Virus record (IMG/VR): IMGVR_UViG_3300035121_000011
Location: 1-58,326 of that record
DNA length: 58,326 nt
Strand: one strand, 5' to 3'
Origin: a virus
The translations under genes and the position numbers were made by a program. The notes under the pieces were generated by a model. That model made no database searches and had not been told where the DNA came from. It was given only the letters and a program-made list of their open reading frames with translations. Position 1 is the first letter of the stretch. Each line of letters starts with the position of its first letter. This document shows, in pieces, positions 23,160 through 31,365 of this stretch.

Positions 23160-25337
23160 TCACAACTCCCGAGTACGCCTGAGTACTGCCTTCGCGTACT
23201 CTACCCCTCGCCTACCATCAAGTAGACGTTTGGTCTTCCACTCCCTTTCTGCATTTGTCAATGCGATTCCGAGGTCAATGGAGTCCAGGCTCCGCAAGTA
23301 ATGGTAGAACACCGGCCTAGGCCGCGATACTCTATGGATCCTATCTTCCAACTGCTCCTGGTCATCCGGAATGTAGGTCTCATCCAGGATCACCATATGA
23401 TCAACCTGGTCCAGCGTAATCGCTACACCACCCGTCTTGGTTTGGAGACACATCAGGTGGGCTCCGCTGCCAACCGGCTCGTTCATGGCGGCTATGGCCT
23501 CTTCGCGCCTGCGCGTTGACTGCGCTCCGGTCAAGAGGACAGGGGCCATCATAGGATTCAGCGGACTGCGCGGCTTCGCGCTCAGAGCCTGGACCCGCGC
23601 CGGTAGCTCGCGCGCAAACAGTTCAAGCATTTCGGTGAACTGAGACGCCACCACTATCTTGGTAGTAGGCGCGTCAGGGAATCCCAACTCGTCGAGCAAT
23701 TGCACCAAATGCTCGAACTTGTTGCTAGGGAGCGCCGGCTGGAAATACCTCTCCTCGTGTCCATGCGGCTCCGGACCCTGCAAACAATGTTCCAGATCCT
23801 TGCACTTTACCATTCTTGGGATCATTCGCCCATACGCGCCGGCGAATTGCTTGAGCCGCGTCATCTCCGCCAGGATCCCAATAGCCTCAACGCGGGAGTC
23901 ATCCAAGTCAGCAGCACTCGAATCCAGCATGTCTTGGTAAGCGCGCGCTTGCGCGCCTTCCATAGGGAGCCAGACCCCATGAAGGGATTCCTCGTCGCCC
24001 GCGACGGCCGGCGTCCCAACGTACGTCTTGGGGGGAAGGTCTGGCGCTACCTCCGCCTTAGTTCGGCGCAAGACGTAGCGGTCCAAGCTAGCCCACAATC
24101 CCGGCTCGTCCTTCAAGTCGCCAATGACGTGGTTCGAGAAGCCATTGGACGAAATCTCCCAAAACAGTTCCGCCCAGTTCCAGAAAGACGGGAATGCCTT
24201 TGGGTCGATCCAATTCAGTTGTCCCCATAGCAGATGCGGTCGGCCACGAGTAGGGGTGCCGGTCAATTCCAAGCGAATCGCATTCTCGCTACGGAGCCGC
24301 AGCAACTCCATCCCTTGGCGGGTCTGGGTGGGGGTGCCGGTAAGGCGGAGCAACGAGCGGTCCGACTCATCAACAATGATCGCTCCCCATTCAATCCCGA
24401 ACAATTGCTCGTGTTCGTGCTCAATCCGGTCAGCCTTGCGCTTCTCCGGATCGTGATATCGCAATATGCCATCCACCTTGCATTTGAGTTCGACCTTGCC
24501 GGCCTTGCGCGGAGTCTCCTGGCCGCAAACTCCACAGACCCAATAGACGCGCGTCCGGACAGCTTCCGGATGGACAATGAGCCAAGTAGTCTCCAGGACC
24601 TTACTATGCCGGTCCAAAGCCTCCATGGTATCTACCATAGGCTGCCCATCATATACTTCAGAACCTTGTAATACCCAATCTAAGACGGCATCGCGGCGCT
24701 CCCGCTGCTTACGCTTGACCGGGAACAGCTTACCATCAGGCATGGTTGGGACTCTCTCAACTTTATCGCCTTCAGGCAACGTTATTACCGTCTGTCCATC
24801 TAGCCAACGGGGGATTTCGCGCGCCCAGACGGGCATGACGGAAGTCTTTGGCGTCACGACCAAGTATGGCCCTTTGGCGTCACTCTCTACTACGCCAGCT
24901 AGGGCTTCCAAAGTCTTCCCCAAACCTGGGTGGTCCGCTATCAGACAGCCGGCGCCATTCGCGGCGGCGTTGGCGATGAACCGCGCGCCCACCCGCTGGT
25001 ACTTGCGGGCCTCCATGGCGGCCGCTAGCCTAGGCGCATTCTTGGGCACCAATTCCAGCTCAGCGTCCTTGGCGCCGGCTAGCTCCCGCATACACTCGGC
25101 CTTGGCGCGTTCCAACTTCGCCCATTCCCATAGCCTAGGGCCAATCTGCAGGTCGGGGCCAATCTCTTCCCGGAGGCGCCGGCAGACCGGCATGCTCAAC
25201 GGTAGGCTCCAGTAGGGCCCATACTTCCCTTTGTTGAAGTTGGCTCCGGGGATGGCGTTCGTCAGACCCGCCAACGGGCGGGTGGTAGCCAAGTAAATGC
25301 GCCTACCGTTGGCGGAGAGCTCGGCCTTGACGGTCAT
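23160..25337 (-). CDS. SNF2-family DNA helicase/translocase
   Basis: 725 aa. Walker A DHPGLGKT (135-142), VDESDRSLL as the DEAH-box equivalent, LTGTPTRGRPHLLW motif III and VASQFTEMLE plus GVAITLDQVDHMVILD and EDRIHRVSR motifs IV-VI make a full SF2/SNF2 motor. A CGVCGQETPRK...LKC insert near residue 290 adds a zinc-like knuckle. Start fixed by ATGA overlap at 25337. Roles: fork repair or recombination. Confidence 0.88.
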   Translation of the reverse strand: MTVKAELSANGRRIYLATTRPLAGLTNAIPGANFNKGKYGPYWSLPLSMPVCRRLREEIGPDLQIGPRLWEWAKLERAKAECMRELAGAKDAELELVPKNAPRLAAAMEARKYQRVGARFIANAAANGAGCLIADHPGLGKTLEALAGVVESDAKGPYLVVTPKTSVMPVWAREIPRWLDGQTVITLPEGDKVERVPTMPDGKLFPVKRKQRERRDAVLDWVLQGSEVYDGQPMVDTMEALDRHSKVLETTWLIVHPEAVRTRVYWVCGVCGQETPRKAGKVELKCKVDGILRYHDPEKRKADRIEHEHEQLFGIEWGAIIVDESDRSLLRLTGTPTQTRQGMELLRLRSENAIRLELTGTPTRGRPHLLWGQLNWIDPKAFPSFWNWAELFWEISSNGFSNHVIGDLKDEPGLWASLDRYVLRRTKAEVAPDLPPKTYVGTPAVAGDEESLHGVWLPMEGAQARAYQDMLDSSAADLDDSRVEAIGILAEMTRLKQFAGAYGRMIPRMVKCKDLEHCLQGPEPHGHEERYFQPALPSNKFEHLVQLLDELGFPDAPTTKIVVASQFTEMLELFARELPARVQALSAKPRSPLNPMMAPVLLTGAQSTRRREEAIAAMNEPVGSGAHLMCLQTKTGGVAITLDQVDHMVILDETYIPDDQEQLEDRIHRVSRPRPVFYHYLRSLDSIDLGIALTNAEREWKTKRLLDGRRGVEYAKAVLRRTREL

Positions 25338-25546
25338 GACCGGACCACTCTCACATAACCCTCTTCGGATTCGCATTCGCGGCACATAGAGTACTGGACC
25401 CTACTGGCGGAAGTCCAGAGGACGCACAACCGGAGGCTGTCTTGATGCCCATCGGCGTCCGTGTCGCATTCCGCCATCTCTTCGCGCGCCTCAACCGTCT
25501 CGCTGACGCCGCCTTGGTCATCTAGCATCTCAACATAGAGACTCAT
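25334..25546 (-). CDS. Small acidic CxxC protein, 70 aa
   Basis: Start MSLYVEMLDDQGG at 25546 is set by ATGA overlap with the gene before, and its stop overlaps the helicase start. Acidic, ending CRECESEEGYVRVVRS; a further Cys lies at ECDTDADGH and LCVLW, so a four-Cys zinc site is possible. Confidence 0.6.
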   Translation of the reverse strand: MSLYVEMLDDQGGVSETVEAREEMAECDTDADGHQDSLRLCVLWTSASRVQYSMCRECESEEGYVRVVRS

Positions 25547-25719
25547 GTCAAGTCCGATCCCACCATCAAGCCATTGATGACTACCGCTCCACAGGAGCAG
25601 TGGTAGCCGCAACGGATCTTTGTCTTGGTGTCGCGGTAGTAATTCCGGACTTCAGGCTCCAGTCCGCAGCCGGGGCATTCCTTGGAATGAATGGCGGCCG
25701 TAGCTTCTTCGTTGGTCAT
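25543..25719 (-). CDS. Zinc-ribbon protein, 58 aa
   Basis: ATG 25719 overlaps the TGA of the 27-aa membrane protein. KECPGCGLEP and RCGYHCSCGAV give CPxCG...CxxHCxCG, a compact zinc ribbon. Unknown partner. Part of a chain of five genes joined by ATGA overlaps. Confidence 0.65.
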   Translation of the reverse strand: MTNEEATAAIHSKECPGCGLEPEVRNYYRDTKTKIRCGYHCSCGAVVINGLMVGSDLT

Positions 25720-25799
25720 GACAGTACCATTCCAATCAGAATTCCTAGGCCGAGGATCGCAAGCCAAGTCACGATCCTCACCAACAAGTCTTTGCTCAT
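25716..25799 (-). CDS. Tiny membrane protein, 27 aa
   Basis: ATG 25799 overlaps the stop of the DUF6011 gene and TGA 25716 overlaps the next ATG. The product, starting MSKDLLVRIVTWLAILG, is one transmembrane helix with a short basic N terminus. The exact double ATGA fit makes chance unlikely. Far below usual calling limits. Confidence 0.65.
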   Translation of the reverse strand: MSKDLLVRIVTWLAILGLGILIGMVLS

Positions 25800-26542
25800 G
25801 CCGCGCTAGCCTTAGCCTTAGCCGGCGCGCCGTAACGCGCCCAGCAGACCGGACCCATACCGCGCTTGATACTTACCGGATTGGTAAGGAAGTGACCGAA
25901 CGTGCACCAGCCGGTCTTGCGGGTAATATCCTGGGCTTCTTCGACCGGCACCAGATGATCCGGAGTCAATTCGAATATGACTCCCTTGGCGTAGGTAAGC
26001 GTGGGGCGCTTGGACTGGGAGTCGGCCGGAGGGAAGATGACCAACTTGGCGTAAAGCTTGCCGGAATCCTTACCCCGCACAACCTGGTACAGCCGACCTC
26101 CCAGGCGGTAGAGCCCTTCCACCTCCACCGGCCGGCGCTCATCCCCGTAGCCTCCGGCCCGTACGTTCCGGTAGCCTTGGAGCCGCGCGATCGCTGTCCG
26201 GAGGCCGTGCTCGGTAATGGTTCCGCTCTGGCCGGAGAGGTACTGGCGGAGAGCGCGGCTCCAGACCACATCGCGCGTCGGGATATCCTTGGTGCAGAGC
26301 AATTCGTTGGCCTCATGGAGAAGATCGTTGAGTGCCGTCTCGCGGTCCCATTTGGCTACCTTAGCGGCGGCGTCGCGCCTTGATTCCTGGCTGTACGCTT
26401 GCGCCTCCATCCGCTGCATATCGCGCTCGTCTTCCTCGGTGAAACCACGCCGGAGCGCGCTGGGTACGTTGGGCGTCAAGCTGCATGTCTTGACGGCCGC
26501 CACAGTCGGGTGAAGGTTTCCGCAGTGTCCGCACTTGATCAT
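25796..26542 (-). CDS. DUF6011-type zinc protein, 248 aa
   Basis: An N-terminal finger-like IKCGHCGNLHPTVAAVKTC and a C-terminal CTFGHFLTNPVSIKRGMGPVC match the DUF6011 pattern (CxxC/H...GPxC). The centre (GLYRLGGRLYQVVRGKDSGKLYAK) is beta-rich. The family is common in actinophages with unknown function. Preceded by the recurring leader element. Confidence 0.7.
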   Translation of the reverse strand: MIKCGHCGNLHPTVAAVKTCSLTPNVPSALRRGFTEEDERDMQRMEAQAYSQESRRDAAAKVAKWDRETALNDLLHEANELLCTKDIPTRDVVWSRALRQYLSGQSGTITEHGLRTAIARLQGYRNVRAGGYGDERRPVEVEGLYRLGGRLYQVVRGKDSGKLYAKLVIFPPADSQSKRPTLTYAKGVIFELTPDHLVPVEEAQDITRKTGWCTFGHFLTNPVSIKRGMGPVCWARYGAPAKAKASAA

Positions 26543-26596
26543 GGCGCTCCCTCTCTCCGTTCCAGCGGCTCGCTCCGCCGTTCAAGGGATACCCTA
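26543..26596 (-). promoter_or_regulatory. Recurring leader: TAGGGT box, AGCGAG-loop hairpin, GAGAGAGGGA
   Basis: Minus-strand order: TAGGGT (26596-26591), stem GCGG/CCGC closing loop AGCGAG (26578-26565), GAGAGAGGGA (26557-26548), then ATG 26542. No good -35 box is seen here. Confidence 0.6.
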
Positions 26597-26655
26597 CGCC
26601 AGACCGGCTGGGAAGGGAAGCCCTACGGCGGTGGTTTGTAGGCCCATCTTATGGG

Positions 26656-27294
26656 TTAGACCGGTAGACCCTGGGCGTCCCTCTGGATACGCTTCAACGC
26701 GTCGCGGTAGGTGCATAGGAAGTCTTCCGCCATGTCTGCGCTGAGCCTACGTAGCGGTACCGGCCAGCGCTCCGGCGGAACGCGCGCGGTGAGACCGTTG
26801 GAGCGCGCTCGGGCGCCCATCAACGCCTCCCATCCTAGGCGCGCTCCGGTATGGAGGTAGATATCCTTGGGTTCTAGTCTGAGGTAAGCGCCAATACGGG
26901 TAGCCACGTCATAGACTGTAAGCGGTCCGATGCCGCTTGGCCGGACTTCCCATAGCCTGTCGTGCCAAACGTTGAAGCTATTGAGGACCACCAACCTATC
27001 TACTAATGGGCCTACGGTTTCAATGATGGCCCAGCCGAACTCTCGCCGCGCAACTACGGATACCTTGGTCTGGTGGGAATGCATCTTTCCATTCGCGCGC
27101 TTTGAGGCACAAGCGATCCAAACGGCCTCGGTGAAGGTTTCGGCCGCCGCGCACATGGCGGGTATGTCATCCGCCTTCACGTCCATCCCGCCACCCGGCG
27201 CGCGGCGCCAAAGGAAGTCACGGATGCATGCATCCAGAGTATCCAGCGGCCAACGCGCCGGCCGTAGCTTCATCTCCTTCTCAACGTTAGCCAT
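26656..27294 (-). CDS. Hypothetical protein, 212 aa
   Basis: The segment PSGIGPLTVYDVATRIGAYL followed by YLHTGARLGWEAL is distinctive: a GIGP turn resembling helix-hairpin-helix DNA glycosylase folds, and similar sequences occur in uncharacterised bacterial proteins I recall. The N-terminal half is helical. No catalytic residues proposed. Overlaps the upstream gene by eight bases. Confidence 0.6.
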   Translation of the reverse strand: MANVEKEMKLRPARWPLDTLDACIRDFLWRRAPGGGMDVKADDIPAMCAAAETFTEAVWIACASKRANGKMHSHQTKVSVVARREFGWAIIETVGPLVDRLVVLNSFNVWHDRLWEVRPSGIGPLTVYDVATRIGAYLRLEPKDIYLHTGARLGWEALMGARARSNGLTARVPPERWPVPLRRLSADMAEDFLCTYRDALKRIQRDAQGLPV

Positions 27295-27505
27295 TGCTAG
27301 GCTTCCATTCCCGCCCGTTCTCGTATGTTGCTACCAATCCGCTTTCGTCAACGATGTACGCGCGCCGACCGGGCGACAACGCCATCGCCGAAATGGTAGC
27401 GCTTAGCCTTGAGCCGGCTGATGACATAAAGTATCCGCTGTCGCCGTCGCCCGGATAAGCTATGGTATACGCCTCCAACCCGAAGATATCCGGATTGCTC
27501 ATCAT
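27287..27505 (-). CDS. Hypothetical protein, 72 aa
   Basis: ATG 27505 overlaps the previous stop. Product (MMSNPDIFGLEAYTIAYPG...) appears beta-rich and ends YENGREWKPSNG. No domain recognised. Confidence 0.6.
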   Translation of the reverse strand: MMSNPDIFGLEAYTIAYPGDGDSGYFMSSAGSRLSATISAMALSPGRRAYIVDESGLVATYENGREWKPSNG

Positions 27506-28335
27506 GCCACCTTCGCTTTCTTGCTGGCGCGCTCGCCGCGCGTCAATGAGCTGAGGATCTCCTGGCGAATGCGCTCCAGGTTGATTCGCCGGCCGACATT
27601 CTCCAGCATGTCCAACCTGAACGCGCGGAAGCCCGATTCGGGATCAACAAAGGATACGATGCGGTGACCGTCCGTGTGATTGTCGATCCGGATAGCGCGC
27701 GCGTTCCCCACCTTGGCCGTTTCGCTGTCTACCCGGTATTGGTTATGCCAGGTGACTACCCGCGCTTCCAGCGCGTTGATGATCTCCATATCCGTAGCCG
27801 TAGCCGGATCGAATGGGACGCTGCGGCGCTGCGGGCCGGTCTCGCGCCTCCGGAACATCTTGTTGCTGGATACCTTCAATTGGGCTTCCGAGGCTTCGAC
27901 GAAAGTCCGCGCAGCCAACCGCATTGCTTCCGCCGGATTGCGGACCTTAATGGTACGGTCCGCATAGGTGTAGGTGGATCCTCCGCTGATATGGGCCTCA
28001 TTGAACCAACTGAGGAATATGGCCTCGATTCCGCGCGTAGCCGTCAACTCCATCATTCCGTTGGAGCCGACCACGGAGGCTTCCCAGCCGGCCTGGTTGA
28101 GCAACGCGGCGTACTTGGCGGCCTTGCCGGTAGGCTCCGGAGTAGGCGCGTCAGCTTCCACCGTCTTCCGGCGCGCGCGCTGGGCGGGCACCTTAGCTTC
28201 CGCGACGGCCTCCTGGACAATGGCGATCTTCTCCGTCAAATCCTTTGGCGGCAATGGAGTCCGCTGCGCGGCCTTGTTTCGCTTCGCGGTAGCGGCGGCT
28301 CGCAATCCAGCTTTGTTCGCGGTAGTAGTAGGCAT
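27502..28335 (-). CDS. Hypothetical basic protein, 277 aa
   Basis: The Lys/Ala-rich N terminus (NKAGLRAAATAKRNKAAQ) is followed by a compact domain (KAAKYAALLNQAGWEASVVG; TYTYADRTIKVRNPAEAMRLA) and a basic end (RGERASKKAKVA). This suggests an abundant nucleic-acid-associated protein, but no family is recognised. The ATG follows GAGAGAGGGAAAC, without the hairpin because the upstream gene ends close by. Confidence 0.6.
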   Translation of the reverse strand: MPTTTANKAGLRAAATAKRNKAAQRTPLPPKDLTEKIAIVQEAVAEAKVPAQRARRKTVEADAPTPEPTGKAAKYAALLNQAGWEASVVGSNGMMELTATRGIEAIFLSWFNEAHISGGSTYTYADRTIKVRNPAEAMRLAARTFVEASEAQLKVSSNKMFRRRETGPQRRSVPFDPATATDMEIINALEARVVTWHNQYRVDSETAKVGNARAIRIDNHTDGHRIVSFVDPESGFRAFRLDMLENVGRRINLERIRQEILSSLTRGERASKKAKVA

Positions 28336-28351
28336 TGAAGTTTCCCTCTCT

Positions 28352-28798
28352 CTAGAAACTGGGGTCCTGGTAGTAATCGCGGCTGCCTAGGAGGATTCCG
28401 TCACTCTGCCTAGGCGCCATAACGCGCCGGCCGGTATCGCGGCTGATGTAAGTCTTCCGGAGGCGCCCACGGGAGTCCATTCGCCAGGTCTGAACCGGAA
28501 TATGGCTCTCGTGATCCTTATCGTGTTCGCAGGCTTCCCTGTCAAACGCTTCGCAAACCTCCGTACTGGCTGGCGTGATATCGTATTCCTGCGCCGGCCA
28601 AGTCCTCTTGTTTGGGCCTACGTGGTCTCCCCGGATGTCAATCTCGCGGATGGTCTTCCCGTCTTTCGCGTACCGAACGGCGACCACTGTGTAGGGGTTC
28701 CGGTCGGAGTACATGCAGACCGTAGCGCCCATCCCGATGGTAATCTCCGGGTAGCGGCTGTTCTCCATGATTCGGTTGACTACGCTTCCGTACGTCAT
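28352..28798 (-). CDS. Hypothetical protein, 148 aa
   Basis: Begins MTYGSVVNRIMENSRYPE. The segment GMGATVCMYSDRNPYTVVAV resembles small beta-barrel modules; the rest is charged. Preceded by the full leader element. No function assignable. Confidence 0.6.
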   Translation of the reverse strand: MTYGSVVNRIMENSRYPEITIGMGATVCMYSDRNPYTVVAVRYAKDGKTIREIDIRGDHVGPNKRTWPAQEYDITPASTEVCEAFDREACEHDKDHESHIPVQTWRMDSRGRLRKTYISRDTGRRVMAPRQSDGILLGSRDYYQDPSF

Positions 28799-28836
28799 CT
28801 CATTTCCCTCTCTCGCGTAGGCGGCTCGCTTCCGCC
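28799..28836 (-). promoter_or_regulatory. Recurring leader: AAGCGAG-loop hairpin plus GAGAGAGGGA
   Basis: Stem GGCGG/CCGCC closes loop AAGCGAG (28836-28820), then GAGAGAGGGA (28814-28805) and ATG 28798. A GAGTAACGT sequence overlapping the upstream stop stands where GAGTAGGGT is found in other copies. Confidence 0.6.
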
Positions 28837-28849
28837 AACAGAACGTACG

Positions 28850-29044
28850 TTACTCGCTGCTCATGGTTATGGCTAGTCCTCCGGACCCACCGGCCGGAAG
28901 GTCTACCAGTGTGTAGCCCGGTAGGTAGTCCGCCGCAGCCAATTCGGTGGCCTCTCGCTTAGCCTCCTGGTATCCGGCGGCCTGGACGTCAATCTCCTCC
29001 AGCTCGCCGTCTGGATACCGGAGGCCGAACGTATAGAGCGTCAT
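28850..29044 (-). CDS. Hypothetical protein, 64 aa
   Basis: ATG 29044 overlaps the upstream stop. MTLYTFGLRYPDGELEEIDV followed by GYQEAKREATELAA predicts a beta hairpin plus helix; the whole might be a small DUF-like fold. Ends AITMSSE. Confidence 0.6.
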   Translation of the reverse strand: MTLYTFGLRYPDGELEEIDVQAAGYQEAKREATELAAADYLPGYTLVDLPAGGSGGLAITMSSE

Positions 29045-29310
29045 GCCGCGCGCTCCATATTGATTGAACCATCGCGGGCGATGATCGAAACGGCTTCGGA
29101 TAGCGGAATGAATTGCGCGCGGTAAGCCGGCGCGAAATCGTCAATCCTGGTCGTATATGATCCGGTATAGATCTGGCCGCCGGTCCCTATCCGCCAAGCC
29201 GGAATCTCCGCTTGAACCGCCTTACGCGCTTCGCGCGTACCCGCTGCCGTGACCCTGATCATGACCTTCCCCGAGCGGCTGGACAGGACTACTCCATACT
29301 CGCGTTCCAT
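29041..29310 (-). CDS. Hypothetical protein, 89 aa
   Basis: Start MEREYGVVLSSRSGK at 29310 lies one base beyond the previous stop and is preferred to an upstream frame extension. Beta-alpha layout (KVMIRVTAAGTREARKAVQAE). Unknown function; resembles the neighbouring small genes in length and layout. Confidence 0.6.
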   Translation of the reverse strand: MEREYGVVLSSRSGKVMIRVTAAGTREARKAVQAEIPAWRIGTGGQIYTGSYTTRIDDFAPAYRAQFIPLSEAVSIIARDGSINMERAA

Positions 29311-29311
29311 C

Positions 29312-29515
29312 TCACATCCCACCCTCGAACCATTCGCGGTTATCAATGATCCGGTTGGTTAGCGTCCGGTACGCCTGAGCCATCGCCACATCCCGAGGCA
29401 TCCCGCGCTGACCGGTCCGGATAGTCGCCTCCGCGACCTCCTGCTCTCCGTTCGGGTCCCAGGCTACCAACCGGCATCCATCGTGGCTGGCACGGATTTC
29501 CAAGATCGTTTCCAT
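29312..29515 (-). CDS. Hypothetical protein, 67 aa
   Basis: Start METILEIRASHDGC at 29515 is chosen because GAGAGAGGGA and the conserved hairpin precede it. Helical C-terminal half (DVAMAQAYRTLTNRIIDN). No domain recognised. Confidence 0.6.
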   Translation of the reverse strand: METILEIRASHDGCRLVAWDPNGEQEVAEATIRTGQRGMPRDVAMAQAYRTLTNRIIDNREWFEGGM

Positions 29516-29590
29516 CTCGCGCTTCCCTCTCTCGGCCGGGCTCGCTTCCCGGTAGACCAAACCCTACTCGCCCCATATGGCGTCCGTCTA
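29516..29590 (-). promoter_or_regulatory. Promoter-like boxes plus recurring hairpin leader
   Basis: TAGACG (29590-29585) and TAGGGT (29566-29561) are spaced by 18 bases, resembling a Streptomyces vegetative promoter. Then stem CCGGG/CCCGG with loop AAGCGAG (29552-29536), GAGAGAGGGA (29533-29524) and ATG 29515. The stem differs in sequence from other copies but keeps pairing. Confidence 0.65.
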
Positions 29591-29748
29591 GTACCCCGCC
29601 AAGATTGTTTTGTGTGCACTCCGGCCTGCATCGATCCCAGCTAATGGGCAAACGGAAGAGTCGTTGCATAACCGTCTGCATCCCGACCGTATGGCTTCCT
29701 ACGTCCACCGTAGCCCACGCGCGTTGCATCCTAGCGGTAGATGCGGAG

Positions 29749-29770
29749 AGGGGCGCCCGTAGGCGCCCCT
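29749..29770 (-). terminator. 9-bp GC-rich hairpin
   Basis: AGGGGCGCC (29749-29757) and GGCGCCCCT (29762-29770) pair around a 4-base loop, 18 bases past the stop at 29788. The rest of 29591-29748 holds no gene I can support. Likely terminator. Confidence 0.65.
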
Positions 29771-29787
29771 GGTTAGCTCCGTTCCGG

Positions 29788-30003
29788 CTACTCCGCGTCG
29801 ACCCAACGCGCGATGTAGTCATCGCTCTCGGCCTCCGTAGCCGGCTTGACGTACGCGGAAGGGACCTCGTGATCCTCTCCGTCGTCCGGCGTCCGGACGG
29901 TAACCCTTCCTTGCCCCATGAGCGAAACGAGATCTACTACCTCGCCCAAGTACCCCACGCCTCCGGTACGGGTCATGACCCGTACGACATCGCCGATCTC
30001 CAT
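29788..30003 (-). CDS. Hypothetical protein with small beta-barrel-like fold, 71 aa
   Basis: MEIGDVVRVMTRTGGVGYLG resembles SH3/KOW-type small barrels (GDxVRV...G.G..G.V). Ends acidic (ARWVDAE). Preceded by the promoter-hairpin leader and followed by a strong hairpin, so likely a single-gene transcript. Confidence 0.6.
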   Translation of the reverse strand: MEIGDVVRVMTRTGGVGYLGEVVDLVSLMGQGRVTVRTPDDGEDHEVPSAYVKPATEAESDDYIARWVDAE

Positions 30004-30077
30004 AGCTTTTCCCTCTCTCCGGCCGGCTCGCTACCGACGCTAGCGCGTAGCCTACTCCAACGTTTGGCGTCCGTCTA
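30004..30077 (-). promoter_or_regulatory. Promoter-like boxes plus recurring hairpin leader
   Basis: TAGACG (30077-30072) and TAGGCT (30054-30049) lie 17 bases apart; the shared 14-mer TGGCGTCCGTCTAG is also in the 29516-29590 copy. Stem CGG/CCG closes loop TAGCGAG (30036-30024), then GAGAGAGGGA (30019-30010) and ATG 30003. Confidence 0.6.
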
Positions 30078-30203
30078 GAGCAAGCGGACGACCGCGATCG
30101 CGATGATGATGACCGCGACCCAGAAGATCAGGGAGAAGAGGCAGCCGCTCATAGTGCCTCCAACTCGGTCGACTCCCCATTCCTTTTCCGCATTCTTTCC
30201 CAT
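30075..30203 (-). CDS. Small membrane protein, 42 aa (or 25 aa from internal start)
   Basis: From ATG 30203 (AGGA upstream) the product starts MGKNAEKEWGVDRVG; an internal ATG at 30152 has GGAGG five bases upstream and yields MSGCLFSLIFWVAVIIIAIA. Either way there is one long hydrophobic helix. The stop TAG is part of the next leader's TAGACG box. Too short for ordinary calling. Confidence 0.6.
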   Translation of the reverse strand: MGKNAEKEWGVDRVGGTMSGCLFSLIFWVAVIIIAIAVVRLL

Positions 30204-30210
30204 GCCTCTT

Positions 30211-30239
30211 ATCCTAATGCATAGAGTCGGTTTTGGCTA
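30211..30239 (-). promoter_or_regulatory. Candidate promoter
   Basis: TAGCCA (30239-30234) and TAGGAT (30216-30211) are 17 bases apart, just ahead of the 42-aa membrane gene and after the 30248-30277 hairpin. TAGGAT fits actinobacterial -10 boxes; the -35 is weak. Confidence 0.35.
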
Positions 30240-30247
30240 CAATCGCA

Positions 30248-30277
30248 AGAGGGCGAGTCCCCCGCGCCTCGCCCTCT
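30248..30277 (-). terminator. 10-bp perfect hairpin
   Basis: AGAGGGCGAG (30248-30257) pairs with CTCGCCCTCT (30268-30277), a 10-base loop between. It follows the stop at 30325 by about 47 bases on the minus strand and is succeeded by TGCGATTGT. Probable terminator. Confidence 0.65.
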
Positions 30278-30324
30278 CGGAGCAACGACCAGCGCAGCCC
30301 TTTGGCGGTACACCAGCCTTGCGT

Positions 30325-31365
30325 CTATCCCTCTATTGCCCCGCGCGGTCCGGGATCCACGCGCTGAGCATTAGAGGCCCGGTCCAATGGGACCGCCTTA
30401 GCGGCTTCCGTTCCGGCTGAGCGCGCGGCGTACGCCGCTTCGGTTTGAAGCCGCTCTTGTTCCTTCCGGTAAGCAGCAGTTTCCCAATACGGCTTACGCC
30501 TGCGGTCTTTCTTAGCCGGCGTGGCGGCCTTGGTCTCCGCCAAATCCGACTTTGGCTGCGGCCGAAGTTCAGGGAATTCATCCCAGAACGCTTCCTGGAC
30601 GCGCTCATCACGGCCGGCCAACACCAGCGCTCCGCCTTGCGAATCGGCGGCATCCCGCGCACGCCGTAGCCGGCGCTCAAACTCATCAACGAATGCCTTG
30701 GCGAATTCCGTCCGGTAGAGAGCCGCATTCACCCCACGCCCATCCAGCGCCGGAGTTTCGCCGCGCAAGGCGCATTCGTCTTTGTAGTACCGTCCCACCA
30801 GCGCCGCGCGGGCGTGAGAAGTCTCGCCCCAGATCAATTTGGCGGCCCGGTCGCGCGTGATACCCGCGCTCCGGAGCCGATAGGCATTCACCTGATCGGA
30901 CAGTTGAGGATCGGGCTTCGGCTCCAACCTATCCCCAAATACAATCCGCGCGTTTGTGTATACCAATTCCGCCAGACGGAGGTCACCGGCATATCCCACA
31001 AAGACCGCAAAGATACCGGACTCGCCAGTCTCATCATTCCGGCCCCAACGGTATGAAGCCTTCACGCCGGCGTGGATAGCGGCGTAATACGCCAGCGACC
31101 ACCATTGGTCGTAGTTTGAGCGGCCGCTTGCACTCATTGCATCGCGAGTAGGCCCCATCCAAATCCTATGGACCTCCGGCTTGATCTCTACCTGATCCAC
31201 CGCAATCAATTGCTCTTCTGCAATGCGGTAGTCCCGCATCAATTGCTCCGCCTTAAGGCGGAAGGCAGCAGCTTCCTCCGGAAACTCCATTCGCGGATCA
31301 TCCGCGCGCGCCAGAAGATTCTGCACCAATCCCATGATCTTGTTGAGGTCAATGGTAGTCGTCAT
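30325..31365 (-). CDS. DUF2786-domain protein, 346 aa
   Basis: NKIMGLVQNLLARADDP and EEAAAFRLKAEQLMRDYRI at the N terminus are the DUF2786 signature. A middle domain (WWSLAYYAAIHAGVKASYRW) and a basic, Lys/Arg-rich C-terminal tail follow. The family is widespread in actinobacteria and their phages; function unknown. Preceded by the leader hairpin and GAGAGAGGGA. Confidence 0.75.
   Translation of the reverse strand: MTTTIDLNKIMGLVQNLLARADDPRMEFPEEAAAFRLKAEQLMRDYRIAEEQLIAVDQVEIKPEVHRIWMGPTRDAMSASGRSNYDQWWSLAYYAAIHAGVKASYRWGRNDETGESGIFAVFVGYAGDLRLAELVYTNARIVFGDRLEPKPDPQLSDQVNAYRLRSAGITRDRAAKLIWGETSHARAALVGRYYKDECALRGETPALDGRGVNAALYRTEFAKAFVDEFERRLRRARDAADSQGGALVLAGRDERVQEAFWDEFPELRPQPKSDLAETKAATPAKKDRRRKPYWETAAYRKEQERLQTEAAYAARSAGTEAAKAVPLDRASNAQRVDPGPRGAIEG

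Noticed and set aside
22234-23182. Long plus-strand frames of 238 and 276 codons
   Set aside because: They lie antisense to the 22418-22912 gene, whose GC-rich skewed codons keep the opposite frames open; low-complexity Arg/Pro products, and the first starts inside the tRNA-like gene.
29343-29822. 159-codon minus-strand frame over the 29.5 kb leader
   Set aside because: It would run through a terminator hairpin, the promoter boxes and the leader hairpin, and lies in a different frame from the supported 67-aa gene.
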